From an uncultured Burkholderiales bacterium (GTDB lineage: Bacteria; Pseudomonadota; Gammaproteobacteria; Burkholderiales; Thiobacillaceae), in assembly GCA_938038385.1 (NCBI GenBank), contig CALHRD010000044.1, positions 1-50,881 of the forward strand: a stretch of 50,881 nt of DNA. Reading direction: 5' to 3'. The notes beneath the pieces are model-generated. The model worked only from the letters and a program-made list of their open reading frames with translations, was not told where the DNA came from and did not search any database. Both the position numbers and the translations under genes were made by a program. This document shows, piece by piece, positions 17,577-27,148 of this stretch. Position 1 is the first letter of the stretch; the number at the start of each line of letters is the position of its first letter.

Positions 17577-19448
17577 ATGCTTGAAGCCATCAGAAACCAC
17601 GCCCAGGGATGGATCGCCAAGATCATTCTCGGATTCATTGCCCTGACCTTTGCCGTATGGGGCGTCAACTGGTATTTCGAGGGCGGTGGGCAGGCGGCGC
17701 CTGCAGTCAGCGTCAATGGTGAGGTGGTCAGTCAGCAGGAATTCCTCGACGCCCTGCGGCAACAGCAGGAACAACCGGGACGCGAGGCCGCTGACGATCC
17801 GGTCATGCGTCAACGGGTGTTGGATCAGCTGGTCAACACCCGTCTGTTGACCGGCGCGGCGCTGCGCGCCGGCATGCAGGTCACCGATGCCCAGGTCTCT
17901 GCCTTCCTGCTCGAACTGGAGCCGTTTCAGGAGAACGGAAAGTTCTCCCAACAGAGACTGGATGCATGGTTGCGCAGTCGGGGCATGAGTCCGGCCTATT
18001 TCAATCAGATGGTGCGCCAGGACCTGCTGTTGCGTCAGATCCAGGCGGCCTATGGCGAGGGGACTGTCGTGCCCATGGCCGTCGCCACCCGCTTGGGCAG
18101 GCTGCTGGCCGAGAAGCGCGAAGTTCAGGAACGCATCTTCGACCTCAATCAGTTCATACCGGGTATCCAGATCGACGATCGCGCCGTCGAGGCGGAGTAC
18201 GCTGCCCACCGGCAGGACTACAGCACTCCGGCTCAGGTCCGGGTGCAATACCTCGTGCTCAGCCCTGAGGTGCTGGCCGGACAGATACGGGTGGACGAGG
18301 CAGCCGCACGCCAGTATTACGAGGCGAACCAGAACCGCTATCAGGAACCCGAGCAGCGCAAGGCCAGCCACATCCTCATCCGGGCCGATGCCGGCATGGA
18401 TGCCCAGACCAGGCAGGCAGCGCGCGCCAGGGCGGAAAAGCTGTTGCAGGAGTTGCAGACCAATCCAGGCCGATTCGAGGCGCTGGCCAGGGAGCATTCG
18501 CAGGATCCGGGCTCCGGGCAACGGGGAGGGGATCTCGGCACCTTCAGCCGGGACATGATGGTCAAGCCTTTCGCAGATGCGGTCTTCACCATGAACAAGG
18601 GGGAGATCCGCGGCTTGGTGGAGACCGAATTCGGCTACCACATCATCCGGCTCGACGGCATCGTCCCCGGCAGCAAGCTCGGCTTCGAGGTGGTGAGGGG
18701 CGACATCGTCGAAGAACTGCGTCAGCAGGAGGCCCAGCGTCATTTCGCCGAGGCGGCCGACCGTTTCAGCAACCTGGTCTATGAGCAGCCCGACAGCCTG
18801 GAGCCAGCCGCGAAAGAGCTGCGGTTGCCCCTGCAGGTGAGTGGCTGGATCAGCCGCAAGGAGGCCGAACCACGGATGTTGGGCAACCCGCGTCTCCTGG
18901 ACGCGCTTTTCAGCGACGAGGTCCTGGTGAAGAAGCAGAACACGGAAGCCATCGAGGTGTCGCCCAATGTCCTCGTTGCCGCGCGTGTGCTGGAGCACAG
19001 ACCGGAGGGCGTGCGACCGCTGCAGGAAGTGGCCGCCGAGATCCGCCTGAAACTCACCGCCAAGGCCGCGCGCGAGCGGGCCATCGCCGCCGGTCAGGAT
19101 GCGCTCAAGGCCGCGCTGGCGGGCGAGGCACCGGCCGGCATGGGCGCTCCGATGACGATCTCCCGCATGCAGCCCCTCAACCTGCCGCCCGATGCGGTCA
19201 AGGCGGTGTACAAGGCCAGGACTGAGCGATTGCCGACATATGTCGGTCTGGAGAGTCGTGAGGGCTACCGACTCTATCGGATCAACGGCGTAACCGAGAG
19301 TGCCGCGGAACAGGAACAGGTGGTCATGATCCGCCGTGATTTGCAGAGGCTCCTCGCCCAGGAGGAACTGCGGGCGCTGCTCGAGGACCTGCGCGGGAAG
19401 TCCGAGATAAAGGTCAACCAGGCCTTCATCGAACGCAGGACGGAGTAG
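17577..19448 (+). CDS. ppiD: Periplasmic folding chaperone PpiD
   Basis: The product is 623 aa, the E. coli size. It is a membrane-anchored chaperone at the Sec translocon exit. One transmembrane segment lies at residues 14-33 (IAKIILGFIALTFAVWGVNW), a SurA-like chaperone region follows, and a parvulin domain at about 260-360 (QRKASHILIRADAG, GGDLGTFSRDMMVKPF, ETEFGYHIIRLDGI). Parvulin activity is weak or absent in PpiD homologues. The Lon-HU-PpiD order matches E. coli. A hairpin terminator follows at 19473. Confidence 0.96.
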   Translation: MLEAIRNHAQGWIAKIILGFIALTFAVWGVNWYFEGGGQAAPAVSVNGEVVSQQEFLDALRQQQEQPGREAADDPVMRQRVLDQLVNTRLLTGAALRAGMQVTDAQVSAFLLELEPFQENGKFSQQRLDAWLRSRGMSPAYFNQMVRQDLLLRQIQAAYGEGTVVPMAVATRLGRLLAEKREVQERIFDLNQFIPGIQIDDRAVEAEYAAHRQDYSTPAQVRVQYLVLSPEVLAGQIRVDEAAARQYYEANQNRYQEPEQRKASHILIRADAGMDAQTRQAARARAEKLLQELQTNPGRFEALAREHSQDPGSGQRGGDLGTFSRDMMVKPFADAVFTMNKGEIRGLVETEFGYHIIRLDGIVPGSKLGFEVVRGDIVEELRQQEAQRHFAEAADRFSNLVYEQPDSLEPAAKELRLPLQVSGWISRKEAEPRMLGNPRLLDALFSDEVLVKKQNTEAIEVSPNVLVAARVLEHRPEGVRPLQEVAAEIRLKLTAKAARERAIAAGQDALKAALAGEAPAGMGAPMTISRMQPLNLPPDAVKAVYKARTERLPTYVGLESREGYRLYRINGVTESAAEQEQVVMIRRDLQRLLAQEELRALLEDLRGKSEIKVNQAFIERRTE

Positions 19449-19472
19449 TCCGGGGAGGCGGTGGAACCAGAC

Positions 19473-19507
19473 CAAAAAAACGGCCGGTGAAAACCGGCCG
19501 TCGTTTT
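19473..19507. terminator. Bidirectional terminator between ppiD and fabI
   Basis: The perfect stem ACGGCCGGT/ACCGGCCGT around GAAA is flanked by seven A on the left and TCGTTTTG on the right. On the minus strand it ends fabI with a strong T run; on the plus strand it serves ppiD with a weaker one. Confidence 0.88.
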
Positions 19508-19532
19508 GTTTCGGTCGCTGATTCGATGCGGG

Positions 19533-20324
19533 TTATTCCTCCACCGACAACCCGGCGGTACTGTTGAAGCCCGCATCCACATAGGTGATCTCGCCGGTGA
19601 TGCCCGAAGCCAGGTCCGAGAGCAGGAAGGCCGCGGTGTTGCCCACCTCCTCGATGGTCACGTTGCGGCGTAGCGGCGAGTGCCTCTCGCCCCAGGAGAG
19701 CAACTTGTTGAAATCGGCGATGCCCGCCGCCGCCAGGGTCTTGATCGGCCCGGCAGACAGGCCGTTGACCCGTATGCCGCGCGGGCCCAGGCTGGCGGCC
19801 AGGTAGTACACCGAGGATTCCAGACTGGCCTTGGCCAGGCCCATGACGTTGTAGTGCGGGACTGAGCGCACGGCGCCGAGATAGGTCAGGGTGAGCAGCG
19901 CCGCCCTGCGTCCCAGCATCATGGGCAGGCCAGCCTTGGCCAGGGCCGTGAAAGAATAGCTGGAGACATCATGGGCGATGTGGAAGTATTCGCGGTTGAC
20001 GTTTTCCAGATAGTCGCCCGCCAGGGCCTGTTTCGGCACGAAGGCGATGGAATGGACGATGCCATCCAAGCCGTCCCAGTGCCTGCCCAAATCCCTGAAG
20101 AGTTGCTCGATCTGCTCGTCACTGGTGACGTCGCAGTCGAAACAGAGCTGTGAGCCGAAGTCCCTGGTGGCGAACTCCATCACCCGGTCGCGGGCGCGTT
20201 CACCCTGATAGCTGAAGGCCAGTTCGGCCCCCTCACGCCTGCAGGCCTGGGCGATGCCGTAGGCGATGGAGCGGTTGCTGATGAGCCCCGTGATGAGTAT
20301 TTTTTTACCGGCCAGAAAGCCCAT
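19533..20324 (-). CDS. fabI: Enoyl-[acyl-carrier-protein] reductase [NADH] FabI
   Basis: The product is 263 aa. It reduces trans-2-enoyl-ACP in fatty acid elongation. The cofactor motif is the FabI form [17 protein letters not shown], and the active site [12 protein letters not shown] contains the catalytic Tyr and Lys spaced by six residues (Y-x6-K), distinct from the YxxxK of other SDRs. The position before it reads VPHYN rather than the common IPNYN. The ATG has AGAGGAT upstream. It is divergent from the ABC importer operon, with 79 bp between starts, and ends at a bidirectional terminator. Confidence 0.97.
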   Translation of the reverse strand: MGFLAGKKILITGLISNRSIAYGIAQACRREGAELAFSYQGERARDRVMEFATRDFGSQLCFDCDVTSDEQIEQLFRDLGRHWDGLDGIVHSIAFVPKQALAGDYLENVNREYFHIAHDVSSYSFTALAKAGLPMMLGRRAALLTLTYLGAVRSVPHYNVMGLAKASLESSVYYLAASLGPRGIRVNGLSAGPIKTLAAAGIADFNKLLSWGERHSPLRRNVTIEEVGNTAAFLLSDLASGITGEITYVDAGFNSTAGLSVEE

Positions 20325-20360
20325 GACGCGATCCTCTGAGGGTAGTGGTTGTCAGCCGGG

Positions 20361-20366
20361 ATTATA
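20361..20366 (-). promoter_or_regulatory. -10 box of the fabI promoter
   Basis: TATAAT on the minus strand lies 37 bp upstream of the fabI ATG, with no good -35 hexamer. It suggests an activator-dependent or weak -35 promoter. Confidence 0.5.
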
Positions 20367-20403
20367 CCGTGACGGCGGCAGGGGTCTCTTTTACACTGGA
20401 TGC

Positions 20404-22560
20404 ATGCGATCCTGGCTCTGGCTCGTGTCCCTGGTTCTGACCGCCTGCAGCGGACCTCTGAACAACCCGCATGGGCCGGAGGAGGCCGGTCGCAACGTCC
20501 TCTTCTCCAACTTTGGGCCGGATCGGCCCAAGCACCTCGACCCGGCACGCTCCTACAGCTCGAACGAGGTCGTCTTCACCGGCCAGATCTACGATCCGCC
20601 CCTGCAGTACCACTATCTGCGGCGGCCGTATGAGCTCGAACCGCTCACTGCCGACGGCATGCCGCGCGTCACGTATCTCGATGCCCAGGGTCGCACGCTG
20701 CCGCCGGAAGCTCCGCCCGAAAGCATCGCCTCCACGACCTATGAAATCCGCATCAAGCCCGGCATCCGTTATCAGCCCCATCCCTGCTTTGCCCGCGACG
20801 AGACGGGACGGCCACGTTACATTCCGCTGCGGGCGGGCGACCTGGCGGGCATCCGGCGACTGACGGATTTTCCCGAAACGGGCAGCCGCGAGTTGGTCGC
20901 GGCGGATTACGTCTACCAGATCAAGCGGTTGGCGAATCCCCGCCTGAACTCGCCCATATTCGGCCTCATGAGCGATTACATCGTCGGCCTGGGGGAGTTC
21001 GGACGCATGTTGCAGGCGGTGAGCAGGGATCTGCCCAGGCACGCCTATCTGGACCTCGATCGCTACCCCCTGGAGGGGGCGCAGGTCGTCGACCGCTACA
21101 CCTACCGCATCACGATACGCGGCAAGTATCCCCAGTTCGTCTATTGGCTGGCGATGCCCTTCTTCGCGCCGGTGCCGCCGGAGGCCGAACGCTTCTACAA
21201 CCAACCGGGCATGGCCGAGCGCAATCTCACCCTGGACTGGCAGCCGGTGGGCACGGGGCCGTTCTATCTGGCGGAGAACGACCCCAACCGGGTGATGATC
21301 CTGCGCCGCAACCCCAACTATCGCGCGGATTTCTATCCCGATGCCGGGGAGCCGGGTGATGCCGCCGCCGGTCTGCTCGCCGACGCCGGGCGGCGACTGC
21401 CTTTGCTGGACGAGGCCATCTATCGGCTGGAGAAGGAGGACATCCCGCAATGGAGCAAATTCCTCCAGGGTTACTACGACAGTTCCGGCATCAGCTCTGA
21501 CACCTTCGATCAGGCCATCCGCATCGGCCCCGACGGGCAGCCGGACCTGAGCCCGGAGATGTCGGCGCGGGATATCCGGCTCACCACCGCGGTGCGTACC
21601 TCCATCTGGTATGTCGGCTTCAACATGCTCGACCCTGTGATCGGCGGCGCTACGGACAAGGCGCGCAAACTGCGCCAGGCCTTGTCCATTGCCCTGGATT
21701 ACGAGGAGTTCATATCCATCTTTCTGAACGGTCGCGGCATCCCGGCCCAGGGACCGCTGCCGCCGGGCATCTTCGGTCACCGCGAGGGCGAGGCGGGCAT
21801 CAACCCGGTGGTCTACCGCTGGCAGCCCGACAATGGCGGCGGCCGGCCGGTGCGGCGCGACATCGCGGAGGCCAGGCGCCTGCTGGCCGAGGCGGGCTAT
21901 CCCGGCGGGCGGGAGGCGGGCAGCGGCCGGCCGCTGACACTGTACTTCGACACCATGGCCAGCGGGCCCGAGGCCAAGAGCAGGCTGGACTGGTACCGCA
22001 AGCAGTTCGCCAAGCTCGACATCCAGCTCATCGTGCGCTCCACCGATTACAACCGCTTCCAGGACAAGATGCTCAAGGGCAACGCCCAGATCTTCGAGTG
22101 GGGGTGGAACGCCGATTATCCCGACCCGGAGAATTTCCTTTTCCTGCTCTACGGCCCCAACCGCAAGGCGGGGAAGAACGGCGAGAATGCCGCCAACTAT
22201 GCCAATGTCGAGTTCGACCGCTTGTTCGCGCAGATGAAGGACTTGGACAACGGCCCCGAGCGGCAGCGGGTGATCGACGCCATGATCGAGATCGTGCGCC
22301 GGGATGCCCCCTGGGTCTTCGCCTACTACCCCAAGAGCTTCGGTCTGAGCCACGCCTGGGCGGGCAACACCAAGCCCAATCTGATGGCCAACAATACCCT
22401 CAAGTACCGCAAGGTGGAGCCGGCGCTGCGCATGGCCTACCAGGCGCGCTGGAACCGGCCGGTCTGGTGGCCGGTCTGGGCGCTGGTGGGGGTGCTGATC
22501 GCCGCGGTCGTGCCCGCGGCTTTGGCCTACCGCAGGCGACTCATGGCCACGGTGGGGTAG
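20404..22560 (+). CDS. Peptide-type ABC transporter substrate-binding lipoprotein with C-terminal membrane anchor
   Basis: The product is about 718 aa, larger than usual family-5 binding proteins (about 530-600). The start MRSWLWLVSLVLTACSG is a lipoprotein signal with lipobox LTAC (Cys15). The family-5 fold is visible in RPKHLDPARSYSSNEVVFTG and, near the C-terminus, in NAQIFEWGWNADYPDPENFL. The last 35 residues hold a hydrophobic segment (VWALVGVLIAAVVPAALAY) followed by RRR, so the protein may be tethered at both ends, which is unusual. A TACACT box at 20392-20397 would start transcription almost at the ATG; no Shine-Dalgarno is seen. It is the first gene of a four-gene importer operon. 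Confidence 0.88.
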   Translation: MRSWLWLVSLVLTACSGPLNNPHGPEEAGRNVLFSNFGPDRPKHLDPARSYSSNEVVFTGQIYDPPLQYHYLRRPYELEPLTADGMPRVTYLDAQGRTLPPEAPPESIASTTYEIRIKPGIRYQPHPCFARDETGRPRYIPLRAGDLAGIRRLTDFPETGSRELVAADYVYQIKRLANPRLNSPIFGLMSDYIVGLGEFGRMLQAVSRDLPRHAYLDLDRYPLEGAQVVDRYTYRITIRGKYPQFVYWLAMPFFAPVPPEAERFYNQPGMAERNLTLDWQPVGTGPFYLAENDPNRVMILRRNPNYRADFYPDAGEPGDAAAGLLADAGRRLPLLDEAIYRLEKEDIPQWSKFLQGYYDSSGISSDTFDQAIRIGPDGQPDLSPEMSARDIRLTTAVRTSIWYVGFNMLDPVIGGATDKARKLRQALSIALDYEEFISIFLNGRGIPAQGPLPPGIFGHREGEAGINPVVYRWQPDNGGGRPVRRDIAEARRLLAEAGYPGGREAGSGRPLTLYFDTMASGPEAKSRLDWYRKQFAKLDIQLIVRSTDYNRFQDKMLKGNAQIFEWGWNADYPDPENFLFLLYGPNRKAGKNGENAANYANVEFDRLFAQMKDLDNGPERQRVIDAMIEIVRRDAPWVFAYYPKSFGLSHAWAGNTKPNLMANNTLKYRKVEPALRMAYQARWNRPVWWPVWALVGVLIAAVVPAALAYRRRLMATVG

Positions 22561-22564
22561 GGTC

Positions 22565-23542
22565 ATGTACGCCTACGTCATCCGCCGCATCCTCTATGCC
22601 ATTCCGATCCTGATCGGTGTGAACCTGCTCACCTTCGCCCTGTTCTTCGTCGTCAACACCCCGGACGACATGGCGCGCATACATCTCGGAGCGAAACACG
22701 TGACGGCGGAGGCCATCGAGCGCTGGAAGACCGAGCACGGCTACGACAAGCCCCTGTTCTACAACGCATCGGCAGAGGGCGCGGCGCGGCTCACCGATAC
22801 CCTGTTCGTGCAGAAGTCCCTGCGTCTGTTCGCCTTCGACTTCGGTCAGGCCGACGACGGGCGCGACATCGGCCGCGAGATCACCACCCGCATGTGGCCC
22901 AGCCTGGCCATCGCCCTACCCACCTTCCTGGTCGGTCTGGCGGTGTACATCAGCTTCGCCTTGCTGCTGGTGTTCTTCCGCGCCACCTATCTGGATGTCG
23001 CCGGCGTGGTGCTGTGCGTGGCGCTGATGTCCATCTCCGGCCTGTTCTATGTCATCGGCGGGCAGTATCTGCTGGGTAAGCTGTGGAATCTGGTGCCCAT
23101 TTCCGGCTATGAGCCAGGGATCGACGGGGTCAAATTCCTCATCCTGCCGGTTCTGGTGGGGGTGGTGGCCGGCATCGGCGACTCCAGCCGCTTCTACCGC
23201 ACCCTGTTCCTGGAGGAGATCCACAAGGATTATGTGCGCACGGCACGGGCCAAGGGGCTGCCGGAGCGGGTGGTGTTGTTCCGGCATGTGCTCGGCAACG
23301 CCATGATTCCCATCCTGACCGGCGTTGTGGTCGTGATCCCGCGGCTGTTCCTCGGCAGCCTCATCGTCGAGTCCTTTTTCGGCATACCTGGCCTGGGCAG
23401 CTACACCATCGATGCGATCCAGGCCCAGGATTTTGCCATCGTCCGCGCCATGGTCTTCCTCGGCTCGGTGCTCTACATCCTGGGTCTCCTGCTCACCGAC
23501 CTGTCCTATACCCTGGTCGATCCGCGCGTGAGGCTCGAATGA
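22565..23542 (+). CDS. ABC transporter permease (DppB/OppB/YejB type)
   Basis: The product is 325 aa with about six membrane segments; it begins YVIRRILYAIPILIGVNLLT, the typical DppB/OppB opening. The cytoplasmic coupling (EAA) loop reads RTARAKGLPERVVLFRHVLG. It lies 4 bp after the binding protein and overlaps the next permease by 4 nt (ATGA), so the operon is translationally coupled. The substrate is unknown; oligopeptides are the family norm. Confidence 0.92.
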   Translation: MYAYVIRRILYAIPILIGVNLLTFALFFVVNTPDDMARIHLGAKHVTAEAIERWKTEHGYDKPLFYNASAEGAARLTDTLFVQKSLRLFAFDFGQADDGRDIGREITTRMWPSLAIALPTFLVGLAVYISFALLLVFFRATYLDVAGVVLCVALMSISGLFYVIGGQYLLGKLWNLVPISGYEPGIDGVKFLILPVLVGVVAGIGDSSRFYRTLFLEEIHKDYVRTARAKGLPERVVLFRHVLGNAMIPILTGVVVVIPRLFLGSLIVESFFGIPGLGSYTIDAIQAQDFAIVRAMVFLGSVLYILGLLLTDLSYTLVDPRVRLE

Positions 23543-24954
23543 ACCTGCCTTTCATGCCGGTGGTGCTGTGGAGCGATGCCCTGTTGTTCCTGCTGCTGGG
23601 CGTGGTGCTGGTCTTCGTGCGGCAGGTGCGGCGGCATGAGCACCTGCGCGCACCCTGGCGACAGGTGGGCCGCAGCCGTCTGGGCATGGCGTCCGTGGTC
23701 GTCCTCGCCTGCTACGGTGCCATCGGTCTTTTGGATTCGTTGCATTTCCGGCCGCAACTGCCGGCCGAACCGGGCCAGCCGGTGCAGTATGCGGCCGAGG
23801 TGTCGTCCCTGTTCGACGTCCTCGCCGGTCCGCTGCGCGGGCAGGCGGAGCAGACCTATTCCGCCCCCTTCGCAACCCGCCTGTTCGTCAAGAAAAGCCT
23901 CCATCTGCCGGACGGCCGGGTGACGCGTGACTATCCGCGCCTGCAATATGGCGGCGCCCATTTGTCGTCAGAGGCAGAACGTGGACCGGACATTGCCGTG
24001 CGTGCCCTGTGGGGCGCGCTGTCCGGTCTGGGCGTCGCCGCCGTGCTGTGGGTGATGGCGGTGCTATGGGTCGCACGCAGGGCGGGCCTGGACCGGGCGC
24101 GGGCGTGGTCGCGATTGTGGCGCGAACCGGCGTTCGGCGGCGGGCGCAGCGCCCTCGTCACCCTGAGCGTGCTGCTGGTGCTCGGCGGTATCCTGCTGCA
24201 TTGGGCCGGTCACTATCATGTGCTGGGCACCGACAAGGTGGGGCAGGACGTGCTCTACCTCGCCCTCAAAAGCATCCGCACGGGTCTGCTCATCGGCACC
24301 CTCACCACCCTGATCATGCTGCCCCTGGCTCTGTTCCTGGGCGTGGCGGCGGGCTACTTCGGTGGTCGCGCGGATGACGTGATCCAGTATCTCTACACCA
24401 CCCTGAATTCCATACCCGGTGTGTTGCTCATCGCTGCCGCCGTCCTGGTGGCCCAGGTCTACATCGAGACCAATCCGGACCTCTACGACACCGCCGCGGC
24501 GCGCTCGGACCTGCGCCTGGTCTTCCTGTGCGGCATACTCGGCGTGACCAGCTGGACAGGCCTGGCCCGGCTGCTGCGCGGCGAGGCCCTCAAGCTGCGC
24601 GAACAGGACTATATCCAGGCGGCGCGCGCCTTCGGTGTGTCGAGGCTGCGCATCCTCGGGCGTCACATCCTGCCCAACGTCTCGCATCTGGTGCTGATCA
24701 GCGTGGTCATCGACTTTTCCGCCCTGGTGCTGGCCGAGGCGGTGCTGTCCTATGTAGGCGTGGGGGTGGACCCGGTCATGGCCAGCTGGGGCAACATGAT
24801 CAACGGCGCGCGCATGGAGCTGGCGCGGGAACCCGTGGTCTGGTGGCAACTGACGGCGGCCTTCCTGTTCATGTTCACCCTGGTGTTGGCGGCCAATCTG
24901 TTCGCCGACGGCGTGCGCGAGGCCTTCGATCCCCGCAGCGGGGTCCGCGCATGA
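23539..24954 (+). CDS. ABC transporter permease (DppC/OppC/YejE type) with extended N-terminus
   Basis: The product is 471 aa, about 130-170 residues longer than typical. The C-terminal 270 residues carry the permease domain, with GTDKVGQDVLYLALKSIRTG and the EAA loop QAARAFGVSRLRILGRHILP. The N-terminal extension has membrane segments around 10-28 and 50-66 and a roughly 90-residue soluble insert (about 67-155) likely in the periplasm before the next membrane segment. It overlaps the ATPase gene by 4 nt (ATGA). YejE-like proteins also have an extended N-terminus, so a YejABEF-like importer is possible. Confidence 0.9.
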   Translation: MNLPFMPVVLWSDALLFLLLGVVLVFVRQVRRHEHLRAPWRQVGRSRLGMASVVVLACYGAIGLLDSLHFRPQLPAEPGQPVQYAAEVSSLFDVLAGPLRGQAEQTYSAPFATRLFVKKSLHLPDGRVTRDYPRLQYGGAHLSSEAERGPDIAVRALWGALSGLGVAAVLWVMAVLWVARRAGLDRARAWSRLWREPAFGGGRSALVTLSVLLVLGGILLHWAGHYHVLGTDKVGQDVLYLALKSIRTGLLIGTLTTLIMLPLALFLGVAAGYFGGRADDVIQYLYTTLNSIPGVLLIAAAVLVAQVYIETNPDLYDTAAARSDLRLVFLCGILGVTSWTGLARLLRGEALKLREQDYIQAARAFGVSRLRILGRHILPNVSHLVLISVVIDFSALVLAEAVLSYVGVGVDPVMASWGNMINGARMELAREPVVWWQLTAAFLFMFTLVLAANLFADGVREAFDPRSGVRA

Positions 24955-26924
24955 CGGGGTTGCGACTCAAGGATCTTCGCGTGGTCATCGACGGCCGCGA
25001 CGGGCCGCAGGTGCCTGTGGACGGGGTCTCCCTGGAGGTCGGCGCACGCGAATGCGTCACCCTGCTGGGAGAGTCCGGCTGCGGCAAGTCCCTCACCGCC
25101 CTGGCCCTCATGCGCCTGTTGCCCGAGGGGCTGCGCATCGCCTCGGGCGAGGCCTGGCTCGCAGACACCAATCTGTTCGCCCTGCCCGAGAAAGCCATGC
25201 GGTCGATACGCGGCGGCCGCATGGCCATGATCTTCCAGGAGCCCATGGTCAGCCTCAACCCGGTCATGAGCATCGGCGAGCAGATCGTGGAGTCCTTGCA
25301 CGTGCATCGCGGTCTGCGGGGGGGCCGTGCGGGCGACGAGGTCGGTCGACTGCTGCTGGCAGTCGGTCTTGAACCAGCCATGGCAGCGAGTTATCCCTTC
25401 CAGCTCTCCGGCGGCCAGCGCCAGCGTGCCCTCATCGCCACCATGCTGGCGGGCGAGCCCGAGGTGCTTGTCGCCGACGAACCCACCACGGCCCTGGACG
25501 TCACCGTGCAGGCGCAGATCCTGCGGCTGTTGAGGCGGCTGCAACACGAGCGCGGTATGGGACTGCTGCTCATCACCCATGACATCGACGTGGCACGCGA
25601 CATGGCCGACCGGGTGATGGTCATGTATGCCGGCCAGATGGTGGAATGGGCGGAGCGCGAGCGCCTGTTCGAACGGGCGCGTCATCCCTACACCCGTACC
25701 CTGTTACGGGTGCTGCCCTCTGCGAGACGGCGCGGGGAGATACTGGAACACCTCGCCGGCAACGTGCCCTCGCTCGGAACCGGGCACACCGGGTGTCGCT
25801 TCGCCGAACGCTGCCCGGATGCCGTGGACCGCTGCCGGGCGGAGGCGCCCCCTGTGCACGCGGTCGGCGACGGGCATTGGGTGCGCTGCCACCTGGCCCT
25901 GGAGCCGCAGTCGGCCCGAAGGGATACGGTATCGGCAGGGGGCAGACTGGAGCCGGCTCTGCGCATCGGCGCCCCCCTGCTGGAGGTGAACGATCTGGCC
26001 GTACATTTCCCGATCCGCCGGGGGGTGTTCAAACGCACGCTGGGCTGGGTGAAGGCCGTGGACGGGGTGTGCCTGCATCTGGCACAGGCAGAGACGCTGG
26101 CGCTGGTGGGGGAGTCGGGCTGTGGCAAGTCCACCCTGGCCAAGGCCATACTGCGGCTGCTGGAGCCCAGTCGTGGCAGCGTGCGTCTCGACGGACAGGA
26201 GATCACCACCCTGCGGGGCGAGGCTCTGCGCAAGCGCAGGTCTCAGATGCAGATCATCTTCCAGGACCCTTATTCCTCCTTGAACCCCCGCATGCGGGTG
26301 GGGGAGATTCTGGAGGAGGGTCTGCTGTCGCTGCGGCCGGACCTCGACCGGACGGCGCGTGTGTCCAGGGTGGGGGCGCTGCTGGAACGGGTCGGCCTGG
26401 AAAGGGGGGCCGCCCGGCGTTATCCCCACGCCTTCTCCGGCGGCCAACGCCAGCGTATCGCCATCGCCAGGGCACTGGCCGTAGGGCCCAGGTTGCTGCT
26501 CTGCGACGAACCCACCAGTGCCCTGGATGTCTCCGTGCAGGCCCAGATCATCAACATGCTCAAGGCGCTGCAAGACCAGGAGGGGCTGGCCTATCTGTTC
26601 ATCACCCACAACCTGCCCGTCGTCGGCTATCTCGCCCATCGGATCATGGTCATGTACCGGGGTCGGATCGTGGAGGAGGGTACGACGGAGGCCCTGTTCG
26701 CGTCGCCTCTGCACCCGTATACGCGTCTGCTGCTGGATTCCGCGCCTGGTCATGGGTTGCGGGCCGAGGCGATCACCCGCGGTGACGGTCGCGTGGCCGA
26801 GACAGGTTGCCCCTACGCGCATCGCTGTCCCATGACGGAGGCAAGGTGCCGATCCGAGCGGCCGATCCTCAGGGCAGTGGGGGCCGACCGCCTCGTGGCT
26901 TGTCACCTGGTGGGTGGCGACTGA
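24951..26924 (+). CDS. ABC transporter ATPase, fused tandem nucleotide-binding domains (YejF-like)
   Basis: The product is about 657 aa with two complete ABC domains. Domain 1 has Walker A GESGCGKSLTAL, signature LSGGQRQRALIA and Walker B VLVADEPTTALD. Domain 2 has Walker A GESGCGKSTLAK, signature FSGGQRQRIAIA and Walker B LLLCDEPTSALD. Each ends with an oligopeptide/dipeptide C-terminal motif rich in cysteine (GCRFAERCPDAVDRC; GCPYAHRCPMTEARC), which in relatives can bind an Fe-S cluster. The fusion replaces separate DppD and DppF. The start ATG overlaps the upstream stop. Confidence 0.94.
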   Translation: MTGLRLKDLRVVIDGRDGPQVPVDGVSLEVGARECVTLLGESGCGKSLTALALMRLLPEGLRIASGEAWLADTNLFALPEKAMRSIRGGRMAMIFQEPMVSLNPVMSIGEQIVESLHVHRGLRGGRAGDEVGRLLLAVGLEPAMAASYPFQLSGGQRQRALIATMLAGEPEVLVADEPTTALDVTVQAQILRLLRRLQHERGMGLLLITHDIDVARDMADRVMVMYAGQMVEWAERERLFERARHPYTRTLLRVLPSARRRGEILEHLAGNVPSLGTGHTGCRFAERCPDAVDRCRAEAPPVHAVGDGHWVRCHLALEPQSARRDTVSAGGRLEPALRIGAPLLEVNDLAVHFPIRRGVFKRTLGWVKAVDGVCLHLAQAETLALVGESGCGKSTLAKAILRLLEPSRGSVRLDGQEITTLRGEALRKRRSQMQIIFQDPYSSLNPRMRVGEILEEGLLSLRPDLDRTARVSRVGALLERVGLERGAARRYPHAFSGGQRQRIAIARALAVGPRLLLCDEPTSALDVSVQAQIINMLKALQDQEGLAYLFITHNLPVVGYLAHRIMVMYRGRIVEEGTTEALFASPLHPYTRLLLDSAPGHGLRAEAITRGDGRVAETGCPYAHRCPMTEARCRSERPILRAVGADRLVACHLVGGD

Positions 26925-26948
26925 GCGACCTGGTTTGTTTGTCGTACA

Positions 26949-27075
26949 CCTGAATCCGTGTCGATCACGACCAACCCGGTGTAGGTCGGACTTCAGTCCG
27001 ACGCTTTCCGACGCTTTCGGTGTCGGGCTGAAGCCCGATCTACCAGGCTACCGGCAGCATCGACACAGACTCAGG
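26949..27075 (+). repeat. R repeat, copy 3
   Basis: It runs from CCTGAATCCGTGTCGAT to ATCGACACAGACTCAGG. The core is two hairpins, GTCGGACTTCAGTCCGAC and GTCGGGCTGAAGCCCGA, separated by two GACGCTTTC units. It lies between the convergent importer operon and mltD and could act as an mRNA 3'-end structure for both. The remaining 73 bp to mltD show no feature. Confidence 0.85.
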
Positions 27076-27148
27076 GTACAGACATACCCGACGCGCCGGC
27101 TCTACGCCAGACGGCGCTCGAGTCGTTGGCCCGGCGATTGCCGAGGGC

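Noticed and set aside
17466-19475. Long minus-strand open frame (about 669 codons) opposite ppiD
   Set aside because: It is the shadow of a high-GC gene; the plus strand encodes a complete PpiD with recognisable domains and the minus frame runs through tRNA-Asp.
20362-22566. Long minus-strand open frame opposite the binding-protein gene
   Set aside because: Composition is shadow-like (rich in His, Arg, Gly, Asp runs) with no motif; the plus strand encodes the family-5 binding protein.
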